NCBI GenBank assembly: GCA_026413225.1
Contig: CM048557.1
Span: 18,268,871-18,332,870 of the forward strand
From: Otis tarda
Taxonomy: Eukaryota; Chordata; Aves; Otidiformes; Otididae
Direction of reading: 5' to 3'
Length of the DNA stretch: 64,000 nt
Position 1 is the stretch's first letter. Each line of letters begins with the position of its first letter. Under the pieces are notes generated by a model. That model worked only from the letters and a program-made list of their open reading frames with translations. It was not told the DNA's origin and did not search any database. The position numbers and the translations under genes are program-made. Shown here in pieces: positions 1-11,820 of the stretch.

Positions 1-1373
1 GTTTCTGGGCGTATTATTTCTTATTTTTCCATACTCTTTTGTGCCTCTAAGCAAGAGGAGCAAAGACCAACTTTGGCAGCAACCTCTTCCCTTTTGAGAG
101 CCTCTGTTCTTTGCTGTGTGTCAGAGGGTGCTATGGAATAGTTTTTAAACCAAATTAATTGAGTTAAAGAAAGTTCCTAAGCTTTGCAGAAGCTGTCAAT
201 TTGCATTTTTTTTTTCCTTTTTGACACAATCTAGTGTCAAAAAGAGTTCAAACTCCAATACAACTGCATGATGGGAAGGTGTTTTGCCTTCTTTCCAGTT
301 TAGAAGGTTTGCTCTCCAAGTGGGAAGATCTCCAGCATCTCCTAGTGCTGTGAAGAACGCAGTAAGTACAAAGATGCTTTGCAGTAAATGTCTCCAGGAG
401 GCCTGGTGAAGCCTGAATTTGAACGTGACTCCGCCAGTTGAGACCCTCCCGCATATGAAATGCCTCTCAAGGTGGAACTATGAAGAGCAAGTAATCTGCA
501 ATATCTAATTTACTAACAAGAAAACTGTATTTGCTAATGGTTAATGACTTGTTGCGTTATGTTTCCTTGCAAATGCTAGTCTCCTGTCCAGTATTAGCTT
601 CCTCTTGGGAAGCCCTGAATATGAAGGGAAATTCTCTCTGACTAGTTCTTTCCCTTGGACACAGCTGCAGAGTTGCGCTCTCTGTGTATAGTATTAATTC
701 CTACCTCTTGCTTGGAGTGGGATTTAGGTCCCTCCCAGGGTGCATGTCCTGTTCATCCCTGTCCACCTACAGTTGTTGGTGTGATGAGGCGTTTGGGCAT
801 AGTTAGGCTCACTGAAGGAGTAAATAAAGCTTCCTACACGTTCTGTCAGTCTCTCATATACCCTCCACAGGCTAACTGCTCTCTTGACTTACTCTTCCTC
901 AGTCTCTAGACAATTTTGAAATCCGTGTAACTTCAGATCTGGGTTTCAGCGAAGCTGTATATGCAATTTCTTAACCTTGAACTGTTGTTTAAACTTGTAC
1001 TTTCCTAACGGAGCACAAACTCAGGCACTTAACTTTATGAACATACTTGTAGGCTTGAGTGCCTATCAAATCAGATTGAGTGTTCTGTCAGTTTTAAGAA
1101 TAATTGAAGGGTAAAGTTTTACTTACTTTCTTTCCCCTCCCCCTTATCCCCCCAAAAAGCAATATCTTGAAAGTATAAGATTTCTTACTAGGCTTAGGAA
1201 AAGTCATATTTTTCTAAGAGTTTACATTTCTGAGAGAATAATGGTGGAGTAGGGGGAGAAGTTTTGGGGTGCGGGATGGTTGCTTTTAACTTTGCTTTTT
1301 AGCTTATATCTTCTATTTTAGAAGAAGCGTATATACTTCTAGCCTTTAGACTGTAATGACAGAATCCATCAGT
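1..1373. other. Unrecognised intergenic or intronic DNA
   Basis: No open frame here looks like a conserved protein, and I recognise no repeat family. The stretch is ordinary AT-leaning vertebrate sequence with a short C-rich run near 1133-1155. It ends where the 3' terminal repeats of the CR1 at 1374 begin. Confidence 0.6.
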
Positions 1374-2650
1374 CATAATCATAGAATCATAGAATGATTT
1401 GGATTGGAAGGGACCTTTAAAAGTCACCTAGTCCAACCCCCCTATAAGAAGCAGGGACATCTCCAACCAGATCAGGTTGCTCTGAGCCTCATCCAACCTA
1501 GCCTTGAATGTTTCCAGAGACGGGGCATCCACCACCTCTCTGGGCAACCTGTTCCAGTGTTCCACCACCCTCATCGTAAGAAATTTCTTCCTTATGTCTA
1601 GTCTAAATCTACCCTCTTTTATTTTAAAACCATTATCCCTTGTCCTATCACAATAAGCCCCACTAAAAGTTTCTCCCCATCTTTTTTATAAGCCCCCTTT
1701 AAGTATTGAAAAGCTGCTGTAAGGTCTCCCCGGAACCTTCTGTTCTCCAGGCTGAACAGCCCCAGCTCTCTCAGCCTGTCCTCATAGGAGAGGTGCTCCA
1801 GCCCTCTGATCATCTTTGTGGCCCCTCCTCTGGACACGCTCCAACAGGTCCATGTCCTTCTTATGCTGGGGGCTCTAGAACCAAATGCAGTACTCCAGGT
1901 GGGGTCTCACAAAAGTGGAGTAGAGGGGCAGAATCACCTCCCTTGACCTGCTGGCCATGCTTCTTTTGATGCAGCCCAGGATATGATTTGCCTTCTAGGC
2001 TGCACACACATATTGTCAGCTTATGTCCAGCTTCTCATCCACCAGTACCCCCAAGTCCTTCTCCTCAGTGCTGTTGTCAGTCCATTCTCTGCCCAGTCTG
2101 TATTTATGCTTGGGATTGCCACGACCCCTGTGCAGGACCTTGTATTTGGCCTTGTTGAACCTCATGATGTTCATTCATATGGACCCGCTTGTCGAGCTTG
2201 TCCAGGTCCCTCTGAATAGAATCTCATCCCTCCGGTGTGTCAGCTGCACCACTCAGCTCGGTGTCATCTGCAAACTTGCTGAGAGTGCACTTGATCCCAC
2301 TGTCTATGTCATTGATGACGATATTAAACAGTACTAATCCCGGTATGGACCCTTGAGGGACACCACTTGTCACCGACGTCCATCTGGACATTGAGCCGTT
2401 GACCGCTACCCTCTGGATGCGACCATCCAACCAATTCCTCATGCACTGAAGAGTCCACTCATCAAATCCATGTATCTCCAGTACAGAGAGAAGGATGTTG
2501 TGGAGGACCATGTCAAAGGCCAGAAGTCCAGATAGACGACATCTGTAGCTCTTCCCTTCTCCACTGATGTAGTGACTCCATCATGGAAGGCCGCTAGGTT
2601 GGTCAGGCAGGTCTTGCCTGACAATCCCATTGTGCTTGGTATTCTGGATG
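1374..2650 (-). mobile_element. CR1 LINE, 5'-truncated, broken ORF2
   Basis: A chicken-repeat-1 type non-LTR retrotransposon on the minus strand. Its 3' end, at the low coordinate, shows the CR1 terminal repeats (ATAGAATC-type units, 1376-1396) followed by the typical CR1 3' UTR. Reading the minus strand from about 2650 down gives pieces of ORF2 reverse transcriptase: [12 protein letters not shown] and VVYLDF (RT motif A region), TSGVPQGS (motif B), SKFADDTE (motif C), then [20 protein letters not shown] of the C-terminal region. The pieces lie in different frames with stops, so the copy is a pseudogene. Only the RT half and 3' UTR are present; the endonuclease half and ORF1 are missing, as usual for 5'-truncated CR1 insertions. 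It belongs with the copies at 24082-26242 and 30372-30804. The 5' boundary is approximate. Confidence 0.93.
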
Positions 2651-3363
2651 ATGCAGAAGCTGCCACAGAAATCCTTGGCTTGACAACAGAAACGCCATCC
2701 AGTTATCTCATTGGCTGATCTTTATTATACTTAATCTATTTTTCTGATTTAATTTCAGATTTGCTAACACCTGGTCTACACGTGGTAGTAACAGCCATAG
2801 ATGTTTGTAGGCGTATAGACATATCTGTGTGTTTAAATGCATGTATGTATACATACTAAGTGCTTTCACAGTCCTATTACTTTATGAGTTGTCATCATCT
2901 GTGGGAGTGGGTTACAAGTGTTTTCTTTCATTGCATTGATTCTCAAGGTGCCCTAAATGAATGAATGAGAACGCATTGTCTCAGAAGGCGCACATTCTAG
3001 AGATTGTTCAGAAGTGAACCGGTTGACTTGACAAGTTCAATTTTGAAAGCAATCTTTTTCAGGGCACTGAAAGATAACAAGTGAGAAATCCTGCCCAGGA
3101 AACAAGAGAGACTCAATTTACCAACTGTCAGACACATGGCATTAACTTTGAACAAAATGAACACCAGATTCTCTGAGGCTTGAGGCTTCAGTGGAGCCCA
3201 AAAGTCAGATACACGTATTCGAATGATGCAGAGGAATGGCCTTTGTGTGGCAAGGTTGTTTTTATCTCCTGAAGTAAAATAATGGCAGCCATAAAGTTGA
3301 CTTTGTGACAGGGAAGACTTTAGATGTTAAAACAGGTATCTTCTAAGATGTGGAGACCTGTGA

Positions 3364-3397
3364 ATTTTACATTTGTGATGTAAAATCACATGTGATT
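3364..3397. repeat. Nested hairpin and 14-bp perfect palindrome
   Basis: ATTTTACAT (3364-3372) is the exact reverse complement of ATGTAAAAT (3378-3386), giving a 9-bp stem with a 5-nt loop. Overlapping it, AATCACATGTGATT (3384-3397) is a perfect 14-bp palindrome centred on the E-box core CACATGTG. The two structures are mutually exclusive. Function is unknown; palindromes of this size also arise by chance in a window this long. Confidence 0.7.
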
Positions 3398-3674
3398 ACA
3401 TTCCTCTTTTCCCTGTGAAAACCTCCTCCTGTATTTCATAGCGTATTTAAATTCAAATGCTGATCCTATTGGAGGATGTTTCCAATTTAGTTTGAGAAAA
3501 GAAAAAAATGACGACTGTTGAGAAAGACATAATGTATAGAGATATAATATTCTTTCTTCTAGTCTTCATGTAGCACTTTGAGTGTTAGAATTAAAAACCC
3601 ACAGGTTTGTAAAGATTCATTAACTTGTTGAGCCACAACAGACAGAAATGGCAAAGTTTACAAATGTTGTATCA

Positions 3675-3779
3675 GTTTTTCTTTTTCTTTTTTTTTTTGT
3701 TGTTGTTTGTTTTTTGTGGGGGAGGGTTTTGGGTTTTTTGTTTGATTGGTTTTTTTGGGGGGTGTGTGTTTGTTTTTTC
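3675..3779. repeat. T/G-rich low-complexity tract
   Basis: About 100 bases made almost only of T and G on the plus strand, with long T runs interrupted by TTG, GGG and TGTG blocks. It is low-complexity sequence; the apparent ORF through it (phenylalanine- and leucine-rich) is an artefact of composition. Confidence 0.85.
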
Positions 3780-5759
3780 AAAGCCTCAGCAGTCTGGCTG
3801 CTGTGTTAGATCAGTGTCAAAAGCTTTTTAGGTAAGCTGACACATTTGTACCTCCCAGCTTGGAAGCTGGGTTCGTACTGTTTCCATCAGTTAGGGGATT
3901 TTGAAGAAGCTCCAGGCAGGTACTTTGCAGAGATACAAAGAGAGAGGATGGCTGCACGGCACAGCACACTGCAGGTAAGAGCAGCTGCAGAACGGCCCCT
4001 GTCTCTAACTGCCCGCTGTGTCCGGCGGAGATGTTGCTTTTGCTTTGACCCAACGGCGCTGCTCCCGGCGTGCGCCAGGCCTTGGTGTGAGCTGTGCCTT
4101 AAGCCAGGCCTGAGCAGGAGCTGAGTAAACAGTCACAATCTGCCTCCAAAAAAACCATGCAGGCATGCTAATTCTGCCAGTTGCATTCCTTGAAGTATTG
4201 ACTTCCATGACAAAATTAGGGGTTTACCTGCAAAAAGCCAGACTGGCCTCTCAGTGGCACTGGGTACAAGGATTGTGCCCCAGCATGTGCCTCCTGGGAG
4301 TCCTGTCCCCGGTGATATCCCTGCGCGTAAGTAAGGAGCAATTACTGGCGATGCAGGTGGTTCCATTTAAAATTCTAATAATGCTTTTAAAATGTCATTT
4401 TACAAAATTAGATTTTAATTAAAAAGTCAAAACAAAGCAGACAAATACAAAGGGAGAGAAATGGGAAAAAATCCTGGTATTCAGTGGAAGTTTAGATAAT
4501 GTTTTGATTTTTATTCTTTCCTCTGTTTTCAGCAGGAAAAACCTCCTACTCACTATGGGGGAAGGTGTTTTTCAAACCCTGTCTTGCAAGTGGAAAATTT
4601 AAATGCAGCATCATTGTGGGTGCAGGTGACACTGAAAAAGTGGAACAAGACTTAAAATATGGATATAAAAGACCCTTCATGAAGCAGATTTAGGTAAAAA
4701 GTAGAACTCCAGTCCTGTATGCTGCCACTTTGATCTTCCTTATGATGGAGATTACACTCTGGCAAATTGAATATCAGAATCAGATTATAATCTATGGGTT
4801 TTAATTTGCTTCACTGTTTAGCATGTTGTGCATCTTCCTGAGCGTGGCAGCTCATTCCAGTTTTGATGTAGATATAGGAGGTACAAAGTGAGTTTGCTGT
4901 TAATAGACTAACAGTATAAGACAAGAGAAGGAGGGAAAGAGCTATTAATTTGTGATACTTGGGAGTGTGCTTGAAAGAGGATTACGTGAGGTGGTTTAAA
5001 AAGTTATTGTGCATTCTTCTGCTGGCTTCCTGTGAGGACTGGTAAACGTTTACAAGATATGAGATAGCCACCGTGAATCAGTAGTAGATTGACTGCAACT
5101 GCAATTAAAAGAAAAAAAGTTTAAATATTTTTTTTTTCTACCCATTTCTCTGAGAATGAGTTGGGGTGGATTTGGGATAAAAGGCTGTATTTGGCTCCTG
5201 ATGTTGTGGATTCTCACCAGTAGGTCTTACTGTGCCATGTTGAAGAACCATTCCTCTTGTGTAGAGACTAAAATCTAGCGGTGCAACTGAGGGGAGGACC
5301 TGTGTTGGTAGGTACAGTAGAGATGAAGGAGGCGGCAAAGTAAATAGATGCTTCTTCTGCAAACCGTATCTTCTCTCCCAGTATAGGCACTAAAGACAGT
5401 TGGGGTATTTGGAATGCTGATGAAAGAAGCAGCAATTTTTTTTTGTCTGTTGAACCTATGTGACCTCTAGAATGAAGCACATCTCACTGTGTTGCTGAGT
5501 CTATATAAAACTCTGTCAACTTTTTAGCCTTTGATCCTGTAGTTTACAAAGGCAGCCGTCACTCCCAACTGTGCCGAACACTGTGGTACCAGGCACTGTA
5601 CAGACATATGGTTATGGAAGAGCTTTGCTTCAGAGATCTATTTTGTAAGCAGAACAAGGCACTCACAAAGAGCGTAAATGCAATTGAAATATAATGCTGT
5701 GATTTCCTGGACACCTGCATGATTTTGAACAAGGATCTTGCGTTCCTGGATCAACAGGA

Positions 5760-7488
5760 TGGAATTAATCTGAGCCATCTGAATAGGCTCTGCCAAAGTA
5801 AGCAAGCACTTTGTTCAGGAGGGACAGGCAGGGCAGGCCAGGTGGAGGTGTCGCACTATACATAAGGGAGAGGTTTGATTGTGTAGCCCTTATAGTTGGT
5901 GATGATGTGCTGGAGAGCCTCTGGTGAGGATTAGGGGGACGGAAAACAAAGATGATGTAGTGTATGTCTACTAGCAATCGCCCAGCCAGGATGCAAGCAC
6001 TGATGAGTTATTCTATAGGCAATTGGGAGAAATTTCTGGATCAGTAGCCCTGGTCCTTCTGGGAGATTTCAGCTCCCCAGACATCAGCTGGGAACATCAT
6101 ACTGCTGTGACTAGCAGGTCTTGGCAATTCTTGAAGTTTGTAGGAGATAACTTCTTGTCACAGGTACTTAGTGAGCTAACTAGGAAAGACGCCCTCCTAG
6201 ACTGGCTGTTTGTGAACAGAGAAGGACTTGTGGGGTGATGTGGTGGTAGGTGGCCGTCTTGGCCACAGAGATCACAAAACAGTTGAGTTAAAAGTTTTCA
6301 GTGTAATAACAGAAAAGGGCAGCAGCGTTGCTACTTGAGGAGAGCAACCTTTAAGCAACTCAGGGAGCTATTTAGCACAGTATCCTGGGAATCTGCTTTT
6401 GAGGGCTTAGGAGTCCACGAGTGCTGGTCAGTCTTTAAGAACCAGCTTTTAGATGCATAGGAGCAGGCAATTCCACTGTGTCCTAAGTCAAGCAAGCAGG
6501 GTGGAAGACCAGCTTGGCTGAACAGGGAAGTCCTTGTGGAGCTCAAGAGGAAGAAGATCCTGTATGATCTCTGGAAGCGAGGCCAGGCTTCACAGGAAGA
6601 TTACAGAGCTGTGGTTTGTGTCTGCAGGGAGAAGACAAGAAGGGGTTGAAACTGGCCAGTGTTGTTCCAGATAACAGGAAAGGGTTTTTCAAGTATGTTA
6701 ATAGCAAGAGGAGGTCTAAAGAAAACATTGGACCTGTACTTGTTGAAGATAGTAATCTGACTAATAGGTATGAAGAAAAAGCAGAGGCATTCAATGCATT
6801 TTTTGCTTCAGTCTTCAGTAATAGTGGTAGACCTTGGGCTGCCTGAGTCAGAGGACCACGATTTTGGGAACAGTGACTTTCCATTTGTGGATGCTGAAAT
6901 TGTAAGGGACCAACTGTATCAGCTGAATGTTCGCAAGGGCCTGAGGGGACTCATCCCAGAGTACTGAAGGAGCTAGCAGATGTTATGGCAGATTCCCTCT
7001 CAGTCACCTAAGGTCTTAGGAGTCTGGGGAAGTCCCTGCTGACTGAAGCTAGCCAATGTTATTCCAGTCTACAAAAGGGAGGTTAGAGAACTACAGGGAA
7101 CTACAGACCTGTTAGTCCAACCTCAGTTCTTTGAAAAATTATGCAGAAGATCATACTGCATACTATTGAAAGGCATTTAAAGAATAATGCAAGCACCAGG
7201 CACAGTCACACAGGTTCACAAAAGGGGAAGTCCTGTTTACCTAATTTGATATCCTTCTATCATAAGGTCACTCGCCTAGTGGATGAAGGGAAGGCAGTGG
7301 ATGTAGTTTTTCTGGATTTTAGTAAGGCTTTTGATGCTGTCTCTCACAGCAACCTTCTGGAGAAGTCGTCCAGTTGCGGGATGAGAAGGTTCACGGTGTG
7401 CTGGGTGAAGAACTGGCTGAAGCACAGAGCTCAAAGGGTTGCAGTGAATGGGGCTACATCTGGCTGGCGACTGGTCACCAGCAGTGTA
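5760..7488 (+). mobile_element. CR1 LINE, truncated at both ends, frameshifted
   Basis: A plus-strand CR1 copy covering part of the ORF2 endonuclease and the first part of the reverse transcriptase. From about 5813 the frame reads [20 protein letters not shown], the conserved endonuclease segment. 6023-6238 gives VLLGDFSSPDISWEHHT and LLDWLFVNREGLVG. 6616-6846 gives the linker KRRSKENIGPVLVE. 7141-7485 gives KGKSCLPNLISFYHKVTRLV, then [15 protein letters not shown] (RT motif A) and VAVNGATSGW. The pieces are in several frames with stops, so ORF2 is dead. The copy stops at the VTSGVPQG motif B and runs directly into an LTR fragment; no CR1 3' end or terminal repeat is present. The 5' limit is hard to place and may be nearer 5800. 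Same lineage as the copy at 16875-20440. Confidence 0.88.
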
Positions 7489-7959
7489 GCATTACTCCTC
7501 CCCCTCCTTCTTCACTGACCTTGGCATCTGCAGCCATTCCTCACAACAGGCTGGCAGATGCCTCTCAGAATCCTTTTTACGTCTTATTCACTTCTCATCT
7601 CCTCTCCACTTCTTGCAGCCAGGCCGGGCCAAGTTGGGCCCAGTCGGCCGCCTGGCGGGAGGCCAGAGGGTGAGGCCTGCAAGGCCCACAAGGCTCGCGC
7701 CTCCCCCTCTCTGCCCCGGCTCAGCTGCTTCACATCTTCTCTTCTTTGTTTTTTTTTTTTCCTGTTTTCCCCTTCTTAAATACGTTATCGCAGAGGCATT
7801 ATCACGGGATATTCTGCTACCAATTGGCTTGGCCTTGGCCAGCAGAGGGTCCGCCCTAGGCCCGGCCAAGTCCACTGAACAAAGGGGAGCGACTTCTAGC
7901 AGTTTCCTACAGAAGCTGTCACCTTAGGCCCCCCCTTACTAAACAAAACCAGAACAACA
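7489..7959. mobile_element. ERV LTR fragment (3' part of plus-strand layout)
   Basis: This segment matches 38667-39127, the right-hand part of the complete solo LTR at 38003-39127, base for base apart from scattered substitutions and small indels. It includes the CTCCTCCCCCTCCTTCTTC block, the GGCCAGAGGGTGAGGCCTGC block and the same right end, ACAACA at 7954-7959. It lacks the left 660 or so bases of the LTR. The left end abuts the broken CR1 without a target duplication, so this is not a clean insertion end. Confidence 0.9.
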
Positions 7960-10900
7960 GTCTAGTACTTTGATCTGTGAAATATGCTGTTTGTCTGGAG
8001 TCACCCAACTGCCTCACAGCAGCTGGGCAATCCTCTTCAAACCATAAGCTTGTGTGAAGGCCATGCCAGCAGCAACAGTGAATGAATTGTCCAGACCTGT
8101 GTCCTGACCAAGGGTAAGGCAGAGACGTGAGAGATCAAGGTTTCTTGGAGGAAGGTATATTCTGAGCCCTTTTAATCCTATATGTTCAGGAAATGTTTCT
8201 GAGAAAACCCTGTACTCTTCACTTTCCTCCTCTGTCAATATTTATTTTAATATCCATTTTCTAGAAAGTTATAGTTTGTTCAGCTGTATCTTGGCATTGG
8301 CTAAAAATTCAATGATTTTAGTGCAATGACAAAGGCAAAGGAAGATCTGTGGGAAAATCTGCCAGAGTTGGACTGAAATATGAAAACACCTCCATGCATT
8401 GTAAACCCAAACTTATTGATATGTGGAGGAGTCTAATAGAAATTGTGTCAGCTGGGAGCTGGGGAGTCATTACACCGTAATCACTCTTTGTTTGCTTTGG
8501 GGAATTTTTTTACAAAAACAATTCCTCAACTGGTCATCAGTTTTATTTAACAATTTATTTTAAAGAAAAAAAAAAACCAAACAAAACAGAAGCAAAGGGA
8601 GATCCAAATTTAAGGGGGAAGTAAGGTTTTTCAAAATTATTCAGGTGTGTGTTGATTTGAATGTGTGTGTCTTTGCGATTTTTGTTTTTGTTTGTTTATT
8701 TTAAATTAGCAGTATTCTAGAAGTAAAAAGAAATCTCAGCCCAGAAAGAGGCAAATAAGCACGAAGTTGTTATTGAGGGGGAGGATGCATGTGGCTCAAG
8801 ATCAGCTTTTTCCTTACGGACCAAAGAATCTTCTCCTTTTTATTAAATGAATGTGGTTAGTGTATGACAGTTATGGCATTATTTTGGGAAATATAGCCCT
8901 TAGAGTTCTTTTTGAAGGGAGGAAAAAAAAAATCCTGCTTGATTTATGGAGAAAAAAAGCTTTAAGCTGTAGGTGACATTAGCAATGAAAATGTCAGGCT
9001 CTGTAGTGTGTAATACATGACTGTGCTGTGATTTCACTGTATTTAATGTTATGGGACAATAACCAGGAGTTCTGCACTTCTGATTACTCATTTTGAATAT
9101 AGCTTTTCTAAAGAGAGTGACAGTTTTGTATTCCTAGGGAGCAGAGTGCAGCTATCTTAACTGCTGCAAACTTTGACCTTCCTCTACAAGTCAGTAGCAT
9201 TTACTCATCTCCTGTGGGAGAACCTTAAAAATATATGTGAAGAGGAATTTTCAGAGAAAACTTATTTTATTTGTATCAGCTTAGTTACCAAGCTATCTGC
9301 TGGAAAGCTCTTCTCTGTTCCTAATAACAAGAAATGTCTTTCATTGTCATCCAAAATCTGTTTACATACTGCACAAATATTTTATCTTTCCACTTCTGGT
9401 CTTTAAAAAAAACTACTAAAAAAACCCCTTAAAAATCTGAAGATTTAAAGCTTTCAACACAGGGACAACAGCAAAAATACTTTACACTGAGGAAAGATGA
9501 CTATGATGGTCATAAGTGCCTTGCACAACTGACTTTTTTGCACGGTGTGTTTTCATTTTTCAGCCCCTTATTTCATTATGACTGAGATAAATACTGCTGA
9601 ATATCTTTGCTCTTATTCATCCATGCATCAACAAATGATGAACAAACCAAAATTGATTTTGCCTGGGAAGAAGTCTCCCTGTTCTTCAGCAAGGGTTGAG
9701 GTGGCTGGTGTGGATCAAGTCATTACAGGACCTTGCATTAGGTTAATAGAAGATCATGGAAGTGACTTAACACTTCAGTGGTTTTATTACTGGAATTGCA
9801 GAGCTGAATGTTCAACAGCGAGATAAGATCATCTCAATCTGCCTCTGCATCCACTCCAAGGTGGCAGAGCATCAGCAAGAAGAGGAGAAGCCGCAAATGG
9901 ATGTGCCAGAGTTTCATCTTAGCCAAGAGATTGTGCTTACGTAGGAACAGGCAAGTGACAAAAATAACATTCCAGTAAGTAATATTGGAATGACATTTTG
10001 AAGTTTCTTCTGACTGTCACCTGCTGACTTCATGGAGGCTAAATCCATGTAATGGATGGCAAGTTACACCCAGCTGACTGCTCTGCTAACTGACCTTGCT
10101 GCTTTCATTTTTAGCTTTCCCCAGTGCCTTACATGGCCGTATAACAACAGCAGGAAGTCTGGTCCAGTTGGTTTAATATTTTTGTATAAGGTACTGCACA
10201 GAGTTACCATTAAATCTCTCTTTATTCCTGTTTTTTATTTTGGTATTAAAACAGTGAAACACTGGTTCAGTTCTGCTTGTTCGTTAAACCCTGTTATGAT
10301 ACAGGAGCTGAGTTCTAATGAGCAACTTGGCCAATACATTTGCAGGCACCTTTTATGGGAGGAAAAATGTGAGTTGGAAATAAAATTTCAGTCTCAGGCT
10401 GCCATGGGCCAGTCATTATAAAGATAGTTTAAAAATAATGAAAACATTCTCACTGGATAAAAGTTTTGAATGAGTTATATAAATTATAAGTGTTAATGCT
10501 GGGTTTCCAAAGTCACTTAGGATCACTTTTGTGAGGATACTGCAGTATGTAAAGTTGCAGGTAGATATTTTGTGGAATTAATAAACTTAAATATCATTAA
10601 GGGTCTTGAAGATAAGATTTATTTTATTTTATTTTATTTTTTAAATTAGCTATTTTGCCACTTGGCATGAATCTTTTTAATGAGGCACAATTTTCTAAGG
10701 AAATGAAGTAGCACTTTTAAATGTTGAAGTCTGTGAACTGTTTGAAACTGTACATGAAGAATAGAGAGACGTATTACAGCTGTACTTGTTTCTGAAAATT
10801 GTACATTTAAGGCACTTCTGAAAAAGGAAAGTGGTATCTGGTTAGAATAGTGGCAACAACTTTAAGACCAGTGGGAAAAATCCCTTTGCAGTAACGAGTA

Positions 10901-11420
10901 GTGATATGATCTGTGAAACTGGGATGTGGATGAGATTTCCTTATTCCTTTGCCTAAAACAAATGTTTGTATTTCTTCTTATTTCGTTGGTTGAGCTGAAA
11001 AAATGGAGACTTCTTTTTTTGCATTTCAACTCAAGCTATGTAGTACAGCCTCTGAATAGAAAGTAGAATAATATAAATGAGAGTGTGCTAAAAATAAAAT
11101 TAGTCATTTCCAGCTAGCTCTATACAAGCACTAAAACCAGAAATAAAGGAGATTTCTTAGTTTCACTGTAGCATCCAGCAATGAAAATTAATCCATTTGA
11201 ACCAGGTTCATAGTATTAAAACAAACCCATCACCTCATAGTAGGAAGTAAAATGAGGTGCAACATCCACAGTAAGGATAGCAGATGGAAAGAGTGAGCAG
11301 ATTAATGGGAATATTTCAAATACATTTGTGTGTGTCCGCAGTCTTTTGTTACGAGAGAAAATCCAGTCAAGTTTATATTGTTCATTGAAGTTCAATTACA
11401 TGTACTACACAGTGGGAATG
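7960..11420. other. Unrecognised DNA
   Basis: No gene or dated repeat that I can support. It contains A-rich runs near 8563-8590 and 9407-9432, and a (TTTTA)n microsatellite at 10618-10642. ORFs of up to 121 codons (for example 10056-10421) have no recognisable domain and no splice context that I would trust. Confidence 0.55.
10618..10642. repeat. (TTTTA)n microsatellite
   Basis: Four to five tandem copies of the 5-bp unit TTTTA, ending in a T run. Confidence 0.9.
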
Positions 11421-11820
11421 TGTGGTGGATTGACCCTGGCCAGCAACTAAACACCCACCAGCTGATTGCTCACTGCCTGCTGCCTGCCTAGCAGGATGGG
11501 GGAGAGAATTGGAAGAGCAAAAGCGAGAAAAAAATCAGTTTAATAAGTGAAGGAAAGTTCTGTGTGCCAGCAAAGCGAACTAAGGAAACTCACTACTTCC
11601 CATGGGCAGACAGATGTTTAGCTGTTCCTGCAGGCAGGCCGCAACAAGCATAGTGCTTACTTGGCAGGACAAACGCCGTGACAGCATCTGACCCTCTTTC
11701 ATCCTCCTTTCCCTGAGCTTTTATTGCTGAGCACGGCATCATAGGGTGTGGGATATCCCTCTGGTCAGTTGGGGTCAGCTGTCTCCCTTCTTGAATTCTT
11801 GCCCAACACTCCATGAGAAC
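11421..11820. mobile_element. ERV LTR fragment of a second avian type
   Basis: The stretch begins TGTGGTGGATTGACCCTGGC and continues through phrases typical of a very common bird endogenous-retrovirus LTR: GATGGGGGAGAGAATTGGAA (11496-11515), ACTACTTCCCATGGGCAGAC (11592-11611) and CTCTGGTCAGTTGGGGTCAG (about 11759-11778). The match fades after about 11815, so the right end is lost or too diverged to see. No internal retroviral gene lies beside it, which fits a decayed solo LTR. The family identification is from memory of bird LTR consensus sequences, not from a search. Orientation is not certain. Confidence 0.75.

Larger units (their letters stand above)
2651..5759. other. Unrecognised DNA with T/G-rich run and CpG patch
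   Basis: No recognisable gene. The stretch holds a nested palindrome (3364-3397), a T/G-rich low-complexity run (3675-3779) and a small CpG-containing patch around 3950-4080 with an ATG followed by a consensus-like splice donor (see findings). Around 5570-5690, wording such as 'caggcactgtacagacatat' resembles the tail of an old amniote interspersed repeat, but I cannot assign it. Confidence 0.5.

Noticed and set aside
3625-3831. Phenylalanine-rich small membrane protein
   Set aside because: It is the translation of a T/G-rich low-complexity tract.
3949-4124. Possible spermine synthase first exon, from the MAARHSTL start
   Set aside because: The similarity is only about seven residues from memory, breaks at the next residue, and nothing else of the gene is visible in the window.
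11421-11820. Intact provirus starting at this LTR
   Set aside because: No primer-binding site, gag, pol or env similarity follows within the next kilobases, and the LTR itself fades out at its right end.
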